From an uncultured Eubacteriales bacterium (GTDB lineage Bacteria; Bacillota; Clostridia; Christensenellales; Borkfalkiaceae), in the NCBI GenBank assembly GCA_900543915.1, contig UQTB01000034.1, positions 1-18,622 on the forward strand: a DNA stretch of 18,622 nt, in the 5' to 3' direction. The notes below the pieces were generated by a model, which made no database searches, had not been told where the DNA came from, and worked only from the letters and a program-made list of their open reading frames with translations. Position numbers and translations under genes: made by a program. This document shows, piece after piece, positions 1 to 5,825 of this stretch. Every line of letters begins with the position of its first letter. Position 1 is the first letter of the stretch.

Positions 1-1
1 G

Positions 2-1222
2 GAGACCGCAGTCGTCTCGTTCACGGTGGTCGTCCGGGCGATCCCGCCGCAGAATCCCATCTTCAACGTCGCGCAGGCGGAGTACACCTACATGCCGTTC
101 CCCGGATACGAGGTGCGGGGGATTGAAACTTCCAATATCGCGACTTGCTATATTTACGGAGAACTCGTCGCCGTCGCAAAGAGCGCGGACAAAGCGCTCG
201 CGACTGCCGGGGAAAACATCAACTACACTTCCGTCGTGACCAACGGCGGCAACGGATCGCTGATCAATCTCGTTTTCCGCGATCCCGTTCCGGCGGGGAC
301 GGCATTTGTCCCCGGCTCGGTGACGGTGAACGGCGTTTCCTATCCGTCGTACGACCCGGCCGCCGGATTTCCGCTTCCCGACCTTGCGGCAGGGGAAAGC
401 GCGGCGGTTGCATTCAGTGTCATCATCAATGAAACAGGAGAAAAACAAATGATAATTGTCAACCAATCCAACGTAACGTTCGATTACGTATTACCCGATC
501 ATACCACCCGCAGCGGCGAACAGGCGAGCAACCTCGTTCAGACGGAAGTTCTGACCTATTCGGTCTCGCGGGTCAAGAGCACGGACAAAACTTTCCTGAG
601 CGAGGGGGAGACGGCGCGGCAGACCGTCGTGATCACCTACCTCTCCACCGCCGCGCTGACGGCGCTCAACTTCAAGGATACCATGACGACCGGCGCGACG
701 TACGTTGCGGGCAGCGTCGCCGTCAACGGCGTTTCCCAGCCGTCCTACGATCCGAACGCCGGCTTCGCGCTTCTGGATATCCCCGCGGGCGGGCTCGCCA
801 CGATTTCCTATTCGATTTTGGCGAACAACCCGCGCACGGACGTTTCCGTCACCAACAACGCCACGTTCAACTACACGGTGAACGACCCGATCCGCGGGCC
901 CGTTTCCTACTCCGAGAACACCAACGACATCGTGATCGCCCTGGTCGCCACGGGTATGACCGTCGTCAAGCGCGTGGATAAGGCGTATGCGATTTCCGGA
1001 GAACTGCTGCATTATACTTCAATCGTGACGAATACGGGATCGCTGGATAAGATCAATATCGTCTTTACGGACGATATCCCCGTCGGAACGACGTTCGTCG
1101 CGGGCAGCGTAAAGATCAACGGCGTCTCCTATCCCGCGTACGATCCTGCGGCGGGCTTCACGCTGCCCAACCTGGCGCCCGGCAACGGCGTGACGGTGGA
1201 ATTCGACGTCAGGGTGGTGTGA
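2..1222 (+). CDS. DUF11 repeat protein, C-terminal part (5' end outside window)
   Basis: Repetitive, probably extracytoplasmic protein built from beta-sandwich modules of the DUF11 (TIGR01451-like) type. The frame is open from base 2, and its first residues (ETAVVSFTV) match the end of a DUF11 module, so the gene starts upstream; a GTG at 26 is only an internal codon. Three DUF11 modules follow, each with a K/R-x-x-D-K start, a D-x-x-P/T-x-G-T/A-x-F/Y-V-x-GSV core and a NGVSxPxYDPxAGF block. They alternate with shorter linker modules of the pattern N-x-A/N-x-F/Y-x-Y...SN. In the family such arrays are usually secreted or cell-surface; no signal peptide or anchor is visible because the N-terminus is missing. 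The frame stops at TGA 1220-1222, but the next linker module continues out of frame downstream. An internal AGGAG (436-440) stands before an in-frame ATG at 449, so a second product starting there is possible. Confidence 0.85.
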   Translation, partial: ETAVVSFTVVVRAIPPQNPIFNVAQAEYTYMPFPGYEVRGIETSNIATCYIYGELVAVAKSADKALATAGENINYTSVVTNGGNGSLINLVFRDPVPAGTAFVPGSVTVNGVSYPSYDPAAGFPLPDLAAGESAAVAFSVIINETGEKQMIIVNQSNVTFDYVLPDHTTRSGEQASNLVQTEVLTYSVSRVKSTDKTFLSEGETARQTVVITYLSTAALTALNFKDTMTTGATYVAGSVAVNGVSQPSYDPNAGFALLDIPAGGLATISYSILANNPRTDVSVTNNATFNYTVNDPIRGPVSYSENTNDIVIALVATGMTVVKRVDKAYAISGELLHYTSIVTNTGSLDKINIVFTDDIPVGTTFVAGSVKINGVSYPAYDPAAGFTLPNLAPGNGVTVEFDVRVV

Positions 1223-1521
1223 TTATGCGCGAGATCACCAACGTTTCCAACGTGACCGATGCGTTCGGCGCAGTCGTATACAGCAACGAAGTATCTACCC
1301 TGATCGTCCAGAATGCGGTCAGCCTCGAATATATCCGTTCCGAATTCTGCTGCGATCGCCCGTGCCGTTCCCGCTGCGAACCCTCCCCATGCTGTTTTTG
1401 GGTGAGCTGTCTTGCGGTTTTATGCGGGAGCTGCGGGTGCAACCGCCGCTGTCGCTGCGGCTGCGAGAGCCGGTGCGGCTGGCAGTATCCGGAAGGTTTT
1501 AACGATTACCGCCCGTTTTAA
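1219..1521 (+). CDS. Last DUF11 linker module with Cys-rich C-terminal tail, out of frame with the upstream gene
   Basis: About 100 residues. The first 30 (ITNVSNVTDAFGAVVYSNEV and on) match the linker modules that follow each DUF11 domain in the upstream gene. The rest is a tail with 14 cysteines in about 45 residues, many as CC, CxC or CGC, ending in a short aromatic segment (DYRPF). The GTG at 1219 overlaps the upstream TGA as GTGTGA; ATG 1225, with an imperfect AGGGTGG seven bases before it, is the alternative start. The module order suggests this was, or functionally is, the true C-terminus of the upstream protein. It could be joined by a frameshift, expressed by translational coupling, or separated by a mutation or assembly error. 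Cys-rich tails are known in proteins cross-linked by disulfides, such as spore-coat and exosporium proteins; a role of that kind here is only inference. Confidence 0.6.
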   Translation: MIMREITNVSNVTDAFGAVVYSNEVSTLIVQNAVSLEYIRSEFCCDRPCRSRCEPSPCCFWVSCLAVLCGSCGCNRRCRCGCESRCGWQYPEGFNDYRPF

Positions 1522-1589
1522 TGCGGCGCATCTATACCGTGTCGGCAAAGCAGACGAAACGCAGGCTTTACGGCCGTAAATAGAAAAAA

Positions 1590-1623
1590 GGCATCGGGAA
1601 TTTCCGATGCCTTTCCCTTTTTT
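1590..1623 (+). terminator. Rho-independent terminator after the DUF11/Cys-rich gene
   Basis: Perfect 8-bp stem GGCATCGG (1590-1597) / CCGATGCC (1604-1611) with a 6-base loop, followed by a T-rich run (TTTCCCTTTTTT). It lies about 70 bases after the TAA at 1519-1521. Confidence 0.8.
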
Positions 1624-1845
1624 CGGGCAAAGCGCTGAGGGGAGATCGAGCTGAAACAGCACTCTCAGTCATACTGCTTCTGCAAGAAGAGCAATTTGTA
1701 AGCAATACTCTTTTTTCTTCGGGGAATTTTAAAGCAGATTTTATTTTTAGAAAAAATAAGAGCAAATACAGCGATTAGCCGTTGTATATTAAGGCTGCCC
1801 GTAGTGTAAAATATAAAAGTAGCCATAGGAAGGAGATTGTTTGGC
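1624..1845. other. AT-rich intergenic region, start of the low-GC island
   Basis: No convincing coding frame. Base composition becomes AT-rich here and stays so until the tRNA at 2647. A weak promoter for the next gene is possible (TTGTAT at 1782-1787, TAAAAT at 1807-1812), but the 19-base spacing is poor. Confidence 0.4.
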
Positions 1846-2157
1846 GTGGACATTCATCAGAGAATTTTGCAGCTTTGCAAAGAAAGGAATTGGACATTGT
1901 ATAAAATTGCGCACGAAGCTGGTATTTCGGAAGCGACCGTGTATGGCTGGTTCAACGAGAACCATTTTACGCCGTCCCGCAATTCTATTGAGGATATTTG
2001 CGCAGCGTTTCAGATCTCTCTCGCAACTTTTTATAATGATATTGATTTGGACAACCTGTCGCCGCAACAGATCGAGCTTTTATCGCTTTTTGAAAAAGTC
2101 CCCGATACGAAGAAATCCGTGGTAATAGATATAATCCGTTCATTTACAGCTGACTGA
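1846..2157 (+). CDS. Small XRE-family (Cro/CI-type) helix-turn-helix regulator
   Basis: A protein of 103 residues. Its first 70 residues form a Cro/CI-type HTH domain: an N-terminal helix (QRILQLCKERNWTLYKIA), a turn and a recognition helix (EAGISEATVYGWFNE), then two more helices containing the typical SIEDICAAFQISLATFY segment. The remainder is a short helical tail (LSPQQIELLSLFEKVPDTKK). It should bind DNA as a dimer; the target is unknown. Start: GTG 1846 lies 10 bases after an AGGAAGGAG box (1827-1835), better than TTG 1837, which nearly abuts the box. It lies in the AT-rich island with the integrase relic, so it may be the element's former repressor or cargo. A terminator follows directly. 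A host single-gene regulator is the alternative. Confidence 0.85.
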   Translation: MDIHQRILQLCKERNWTLYKIAHEAGISEATVYGWFNENHFTPSRNSIEDICAAFQISLATFYNDIDLDNLSPQQIELLSLFEKVPDTKKSVVIDIIRSFTAD

Positions 2158-2166
2158 AAAACATTG

Positions 2167-2200
2167 AAATCCCCGCCAAGGTTGGCGGGGATTTGATTTT
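2167..2200 (+). terminator. Rho-independent terminator after the XRE regulator
   Basis: Perfect 12-bp stem AAATCCCCGCCA (2167-2178) / TGGCGGGGATTT (2183-2194) with loop AGGT, followed by GATTTTT. It sits 9 bases after the stop codon. Confidence 0.9.
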
Positions 2201-2302
2201 TCCGGAAATAATGGCAGCAATAAGCAAAGAAAATGATCTGTAAAAAGCAGGCAAAAACGGGCGGCAGTTCTCGCGGCTTTTCCGATGTTTCCAAAATTGC
2301 TT

Positions 2303-2318
2303 CCCTATTAGGATAGGG
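2303..2318. repeat. Short palindrome upstream of the integrase relic
   Basis: CCCTAT (2303-2308), TAGG, ATAGGG (2313-2318): a perfect 6-bp inverted repeat about 25 bases before the start of the integrase-like ORF. It may be a protein-binding site or chance; there is no other evidence. Confidence 0.3.
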
Positions 2319-2342
2319 TAAAAAGCGAAAAAAGGAAATATT

Positions 2343-2591
2343 GTGCAGATTATATACGACGGAATTTTTTCAATGAAAAGGGATACACTGAAGGAGTTAA
2401 GGCATACATTTACGACACAAGCGAAAGAATGCGGCATCAGTGATGAAATTGTAAAAATATGGACGGCGCGCAGCTTGCAATACCTGCCGGCAAGAGTTGA
2501 TACGCACTTTACACTTGAATGTATGCAAGAGCAGGCAGAGCGGCTTATTTTTGAAGTTCCGTTCCCGAAAATCCCCGAAGACAAAAAATAA
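2343..2591 (+). pseudogene. Decayed C-terminal fragment of a tyrosine recombinase (phage-type integrase)
   Basis: An 82-residue ORF matching only the end of the catalytic domain of tyrosine recombinases. It keeps the box II arginine in LRHTFTT, the segment GISDEIVKIWTARS that corresponds to the GxxxxVxxxxGHS region, and THFTLE, the region after the nucleophile. Key residues are lost: the box II histidine two positions before LR is Lys, the GHS histidine is Arg, and the catalytic tyrosine before THF is Asp (GAT where TAT would be expected). The N-terminal arm and box I are absent, and the upstream 180 bases do not encode them. A reasonable SD (AAGGA, 2332-2336) precedes GTG 2343, so it may still be translated. 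It faces a tRNA-Arg gene 55 bases away, the normal place for an integrase at an attachment site. The enzyme should be inactive. Confidence 0.7.
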
Positions 2592-2646
2592 AACACAATA
2601 TATTGCAAAGCATTTTTCGATAAAAACTACAATATATTGTGTTTTA
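2589..2646. repeat. Perfect 17-bp inverted repeat ending at the tRNA 3' end; probable terminator of tRNA-Arg
   Basis: TAAAACACAATATATTG at 2589-2605 is perfectly complementary to 2630-2646, with a 24-base spacer. The right arm ends one base before the complement of the tRNA CCA. Read on the minus strand, the second arm runs into TTTATTTTTTG, so the structure can act as an AT-rich terminator for the tRNA. On the plus strand it begins at the stop codon of the integrase relic. Its position at the putative attachment junction also allows a recombinase-binding role. Confidence 0.75.
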
Positions 2647-2723
2647 TGGCGCGCCGTAGGGGATTCGAACCTCTGGCCTTCGGTTCCGTAGACCGACGCT
2701 ATATCCAGCTTAGCTAACGGCGC
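2647..2723 (-). tRNA. tRNA-Arg (anticodon ACG)
   Basis: A 77-nt gene including an encoded CCA. Acceptor stem GCGCCGT/ACGGCGC (7 bp), discriminator G, D stem GCTA/TAGC, anticodon stem TCGGT/ACCGA, and loop CTACGGA giving anticodon ACG, read as ICG after deamination and decoding CGU/CGC/CGA. T loop TTCGAAT. The T stem AGAGG/CCCCT has an internal A-C mismatch in the middle pair (51-63), unusual but not disabling by itself. A consensus promoter lies directly upstream, so the gene is probably active. Its 3' end borders the integrase relic. Confidence 0.95.
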
Positions 2724-2744
2724 ATTCGCTTTCATAGCCTTTCT

Positions 2745-2773
2745 ATTATATAAAGTTCGCCGTAATTTGTCAA
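2745..2773 (-). promoter_or_regulatory. Consensus sigma-A promoter of tRNA-Arg
   Basis: Read on the minus strand: TTGACA (plus 2768-2773), a 17-base spacer, and TATAAT (plus 2745-2750). Both hexamers match consensus perfectly. Transcription would start about 15 bases before the mature tRNA 5' end at 2723. Confidence 0.92.
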
Positions 2774-2877
2774 GAAATCAAGGGGTTTCTTCGTCAAATT
2801 TAAAAAATTTTTTTCCGTTTTGCTTTTTTACTTTTCTTTTTGGGGATTCTGTTGTATCATAATAGCGAGGTATTGCA

Positions 2878-3366
2878 ATGAAACAAGCAAAGAGTCTGAA
2901 AAAGTCCATGCGCCGCTGTCTTCTGGCGGCAATTCTGCTTTCGGTCGCGCTGCCCGCGGGCATCTTGATGATCATTTTTGGCGCGACGGGGCAGAGGTAT
3001 GTGCTGATGACGTTCGGCATCGTCTTTACCGTGGCGGGATTTTACGGTATGCCCATGGTCTGGGTGCGGTACGGTTCTTATTTCCCGCTCAGGGCGATCG
3101 CGGGCGCGGTGGAAGACGGGCTTTATGAAACGCATCGGATCGCGCAGACGCTGGGGAGAAAGGAAGAAGAAGTGAAGAAAAACATCTCTGATATGATTGC
3201 GCGCCGCTATCTCACGGGATATTCGTTCGACGGGAAAATCCTCTCGCCGCTTTCGCCGCGCACGGTGGAGCGCGTCGGAAAATGCCCGAATTGCGGGGGA
3301 AATCTGACCGTCACGGAAAAGGGAGCGACTTGTCCCTATTGCGGGGCGCAGTATATCGAGCGATGA
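2878..3366 (+). CDS. Two-TM membrane protein with winged-helix-like segment and C-terminal zinc ribbon
   Basis: A 162-residue protein not assigned to a characterised family. A basic N-terminus (KQAKSLKKSMRR) is followed by two hydrophobic helices at about 14-36 and 41-63. Residues 75-115 (VEDGLYETHRIAQTLGRKEE and on) read like a small winged-helix or helical cytoplasmic domain. The C-terminus holds a four-cysteine zinc ribbon, CPNCGG and CPYCG, at about 138-158. Similar membrane/zinc-ribbon proteins occur in clostridia without a known function. ATG 2878 has GAGG seven bases upstream. The stop overlaps the next gene's start as ATGA, so the two are probably co-translated. Function unknown; a sensing or scaffold role would be a guess. 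Confidence 0.85.
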   Translation: MKQAKSLKKSMRRCLLAAILLSVALPAGILMIIFGATGQRYVLMTFGIVFTVAGFYGMPMVWVRYGSYFPLRAIAGAVEDGLYETHRIAQTLGRKEEEVKKNISDMIARRYLTGYSFDGKILSPLSPRTVERVGKCPNCGGNLTVTEKGATCPYCGAQYIER

Positions 3367-3866
3367 AGCGGCTGATTCTGCTGAGCGGCCCGCCGGGCGT
3401 GGGAAAGAGCGCAGTCGGAAAACGGCTCAAAATGAAACTGGAGCGCAGCGTTTTTCTGGACGGCGATTGGTGCTGGGATCTGCACCCGTTTGTGGTCAAC
3501 GAGGAGACCAAGCGGCTGGCGCGCGCGAATATCCGCGCGCTGCTCGGGAATTTTCTGAAAAGCCCTGCAGTGGAAAACATCGTGTTTTGCTGGGTGATGC
3601 ACGCGGATGCCGTCGAGCGCTCCGTACTGGAGGGGTTGGATCTGACCGCGTGTAAAGTTTTCTCCTTTTCCCTGATCTGCGGGGAAGAGACGCTGCGCTT
3701 CCGCCTGCAGAAGGACGTGAGAGATGGCGTCCGCGCGGCGGAAATTTTGGCGCGCGCCCCGCGGTATCTCCCGCTTTTTGCCAAGCGCGGAAACCGCCTG
3801 ATCGATACGGAGGGGAGAACGCCCGAAGAGATCGCCGGGCAAATTTTCGCGCTGAGCGGAGAATAA
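3363..3866 (+). CDS. P-loop kinase-like ATPase (AAA/shikimate-kinase-type fold)
   Basis: 167 residues. A Walker A motif, GPPGVGKS, lies at residues 9-16, followed by VFLDGDWCWDLHPF, where the conserved DGD/W pattern resembles the substrate-binding part of small-molecule kinases of the gluconate/shikimate/chloramphenicol-phosphotransferase type. The central part has a strand NIVFCWVMH and then a helical LID-like region rich in Arg (LRFRLQKDVRDGVRAAE). The C-terminal LIDTEGRTPEEIAGQI is typical of nucleotide-kinase-like proteins. The substrate cannot be told. ATG 3363 overlaps the upstream stop (ATGA), so it forms a two-gene unit with the zinc-ribbon membrane protein. A weak terminator follows. 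Confidence 0.82.
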   Translation: MKRLILLSGPPGVGKSAVGKRLKMKLERSVFLDGDWCWDLHPFVVNEETKRLARANIRALLGNFLKSPAVENIVFCWVMHADAVERSVLEGLDLTACKVFSFSLICGEETLRFRLQKDVRDGVRAAEILARAPRYLPLFAKRGNRLIDTEGRTPEEIAGQIFALSGE

Positions 3867-3873
3867 GCAAAAA

Positions 3874-3896
3874 AGGGGAGGGAGCCCCTCATTTTT
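3874..3896 (+). terminator. Short possible terminator after the P-loop gene
   Basis: AGGGG (3874-3878) pairs with CCCCT (3885-3889), followed by CATTTTT. The stem is only about 5 bp, so efficiency is uncertain. Confidence 0.45.
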
Positions 3897-4108
3897 GAAG
3901 CCAATTTCAGAACAAGAAAGATCGCGCGCGCCTCGCAGGCAGAGCTATTATTTTTTACGTTAGCGGTTGCGATAAGGCGGTGCCGCGCAGCAAAAAATTC
4001 TTCTCCCGAAAAAATGCTTTTTCGCAACGAAGAAGCGCCCGCGCAGAACAGTTCCGTTGAAGAGAAGCAGGGGATGCGCCGCGGCCGGGGCTGTGCCCGA
4101 AAAAGAAA

Positions 4109-4135
4109 AAACCCGCCGGTTTTGCCGGCGGGTTT
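4109..4135 (-). terminator. Strong terminator at the end of the deoR-cysE-cysS-alaS operon
   Basis: Perfect 11-bp stem AAACCCGCCGG (4109-4119) / CCGGCGGGTTT (4125-4135) with a 5-base loop. On the minus strand it is followed by TTTCTTTTTC. It begins just after the stop of the tfoX-like gene. Between 3897 and 4108 I see no gene. Confidence 0.9.
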
Positions 4136-4139
4136 CGAT

Positions 4140-4478
4140 TTATTCGGTTCGGATGGGTGCGGCAAAGCGGTCTTTTTTCCTTTTTGCCGGCGCTTCGTCC
4201 GCTATGTTTGCAAACAGCTCTTTAAGAAAGGCGCTGTCGTCCACCGCTTCCACGAGGAGCATTTCTTTCGCGCCTTCATAGGGCTTTACCCGCGGAGCGG
4301 CGGGAAGCAGCGCCGCAGCGGAAGGCAGCGGTTTTACGAGCAGTCTGTTGTCGTAAATTCCGCCTGCGATTTTTCCGCGGCAGTAGAGGATAAACTCTCC
4401 CATCATGGCGCGGTAAGATACGTCCGGATCGGACAGTTGCTCCAGGATGAACTGTAAATAATTATGGTCGGAAGGCAA
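4140..4478 (-). CDS. TfoX N-terminal domain protein
   Basis: 112 residues, the full length of the TfoX/Sxy N-terminal domain (PF04993-type). Diagnostic blocks are YLQFILEQLS, VSYRAMMGEFILYCRGKIAGGIYDNRLLVK, and PYEGAKEMLLVEAVDD with FLKELF near the end. Stand-alone TfoX-N proteins are common in Firmicutes; their role outside competence regulation is not established. Start chosen: TTG at 4478, five bases after AAAGGAG (plus 4484-4490). Upstream ATG codons would add residues (CRRGGKGAE) unlike the family and lack a better SD. It is the last gene of the operon, 62 bases after gtrA and just before the terminator. Confidence 0.85.
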   Translation of the reverse strand: MPSDHNYLQFILEQLSDPDVSYRAMMGEFILYCRGKIAGGIYDNRLLVKPLPSAAALLPAAPRVKPYEGAKEMLLVEAVDDSAFLKELFANIADEAPAKRKKDRFAAPIRTE

Positions 4479-4540
4479 TTCGGCTCCTTTGCCGCCGCGG
4501 CGGCACATGCATGATACAGGGGAAGCTGCTGATTTTTCGG

Positions 4541-4999
4541 TCAAACGGGCTGATCGGGCAATTCGCCTTCGGCAGAAGATTCCCCTTCGCCCGAAGGCGT
4601 TTTCTGCTTGACGGCGTTGTCCGTCTTTCCGCGGTAAACGACGTAACGCAGAAAGAGAAATTCAGTCGCCATGTTCAGCACCATGGAGATTGCGAGCACG
4701 AGGTATTCGTTCCAGCCGATTCCCTCCAGCGCGGCGCCGCCCCAGACGGAGAGCGGGGTGAAGACGCAGTAATATCCCAGCACTTTCAGCATGGCTGCGC
4801 CGTAATTGGCGTCCGTTCGGAAGGTGGCTTTTCGGTTGATGGTAAAATTCCACACGACGGACAGCGCCAGTGCGATGAGATAGGAAAGCCAGTAATCCCA
4901 CTTTCCCACCTCGTTCATCAGGGTAAACGAAACCGTCTGAATAATCCCCGCCGAGGCGGAGATCAGGACGAATTTGACGATGCGGATGAGTTCTTTCAT
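4541..4999 (-). CDS. GtrA-family membrane protein
   Basis: 152 residues with four predicted transmembrane helices within the first 125, in the order typical of GtrA (PF04138). Typical features are the N-terminal ELIRIVKFVLISASAGIIQT, NFTINRKATF between helices 2 and 3, and NMATEFLFLRYVVYRGK at the end of helix 4. GtrA proteins are thought to help move lipid-linked sugars for glycosylation of surface polymers; the substrate here is unknown. The hydrophilic tail (about 25 residues rich in E, S, G and P) is not part of the domain. Its ATG overlaps the elaA-like stop codon (ATGA), which indicates translational coupling. Confidence 0.9.
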   Translation of the reverse strand: MKELIRIVKFVLISASAGIIQTVSFTLMNEVGKWDYWLSYLIALALSVVWNFTINRKATFRTDANYGAAMLKVLGYYCVFTPLSVWGGAALEGIGWNEYLVLAISMVLNMATEFLFLRYVVYRGKTDNAVKQKTPSGEGESSAEGELPDQPV

Positions 5000-5475
5000 G
5001 TGAGTTCGTTCGTTTTTTTCTCGGTGTTATCGGATACGCCGGGGTCCCGAATCATCTCGATGTGCGGGATGCCGTCTTCCGGAAATTCCGCGGAACAGGG
5101 GACAAAGCCCAGCTTTTCGTAAAATCCCGCGGCGTATAACTGCGCTTTGATTTTGACGGGCGCATCGCCGTAGCGCTCGGCGATGACGCGCAGCCCCTCT
5201 TTCACGATGGCGGCGCCCAGCCCGCAGCCTCGCCTGACGGTGAGAATCCGCCCGAGCGATGGGAGATCGAACACCGTATGCGGGGGCAGGACGCGCAGAT
5301 AAGCCTGTACATTGCCGCCGTCCTCGTAAAATACGTGGAGCGCGCACTCGTCCCACCCGTCGATGTCCTGATAGGGGCAGTTCTGTTCGACGATGAACAC
5401 TGCCGTCCGCGCTTTTAAAAGGGCGAGCAGCTCGCGCGCGGTGAGTTCTCCGAACGCTTTGACAACCAATTTCAT
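4996..5475 (-). CDS. elaA: ElaA-type GNAT N-acetyltransferase
   Basis: 159 residues. The N-terminal ElaA signature is clear: FGELTARELLALLKARTAVF, then IVEQNCPYQDIDGWDECALH. The acetyl-CoA binding region is LGRILTVRRGCGLGAAIVKEG (Q/RxxGxG/A type), followed by the GNAT end AQLYAAGFYEKLGFVPCS and an E-D-G-I-P-H-I-E-M finish. It is a predicted cytoplasmic acetyltransferase; the substrate of ElaA proteins is not established. It starts three bases after the upstream small gene and overlaps gtrA by four bases. Confidence 0.9.
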   Translation of the reverse strand: MKLVVKAFGELTARELLALLKARTAVFIVEQNCPYQDIDGWDECALHVFYEDGGNVQAYLRVLPPHTVFDLPSLGRILTVRRGCGLGAAIVKEGLRVIAERYGDAPVKIKAQLYAAGFYEKLGFVPCSAEFPEDGIPHIEMIRDPGVSDNTEKKTNELT

Positions 5476-5478
5476 CCG

Positions 5479-5808
5479 TTATTCTGCGGGATAGATGGAA
5501 AAGGGATTGCCTTCAAGCGGATTGAACTTTGGCTTTGTCATGAGCGCGACGTTTTCCGTTCCCGCGGGTACGCTGTATCTGACGTAAAAACTGCGCGGGG
5601 TCGAACGGGAGAACGCCACGAAGACGACGGTCGCGTCCTCTCCGATCTCATAGGAAGCGGACTGACCGTTTTTCAGCTCGCCCACTTTTTTGCAGGGGAT
5701 ATTGCCGAGATATTCGGTCGCCTCCTCCTGCGGACAGTAGAGGTAGATCATGACTGCGCAGGCGCAGCCGACAAAGCTCTTTTTTCTGGTCAGCGTCAGA
5801 GTTCTCAT
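5479..5808 (-). CDS. Small beta-rich protein of unknown function
   Basis: 109 residues, no recognised family. The pattern LTLTRKKSFVGCACAVMIYLYC, then CKKVGELKNGQSASYEIGEDATVVFVAF, resembles small all-beta domains in Firmicutes that start with L-x-R-x-x-S-x-x-G and carry an L-x-N-G-Q/E turn (PEGA-like folds), but this is only a fold impression. No signal peptide; the first hydrophobic stretch is too short and interrupted for a sure TM helix. ATG 5808 is chosen over 5829 because GGAG lies six bases before it. It sits 17 bases after alaS and three bases before the acetyltransferase, inside the operon. Confidence 0.75.
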   Translation of the reverse strand: MRTLTLTRKKSFVGCACAVMIYLYCPQEEATEYLGNIPCKKVGELKNGQSASYEIGEDATVVFVAFSRSTPRSFYVRYSVPAGTENVALMTKPKFNPLEGNPFSIYPAE

Positions 5809-5825
5809 TGCTGTCTCCTCTTCTT

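Noticed and set aside
1..1222. Repeats of the DUF11 gene as a CRISPR or DNA repeat array
   Set aside because: The repetition is at protein-module level, about 80-130 residues per unit, and diverged at DNA level; there are no short regular repeats with spacers.
2855..2863. Promoter TATCAT/CATAAT for the zinc-ribbon gene
   Set aside because: Too close to the SD (2867-2870) and without a credible -35 box.
3897..4108. Small gene or RNA between the P-loop gene and the tfoX-like terminator
   Set aside because: No frame with SD and start looks coding, and no convincing RNA structure apart from the two terminators.
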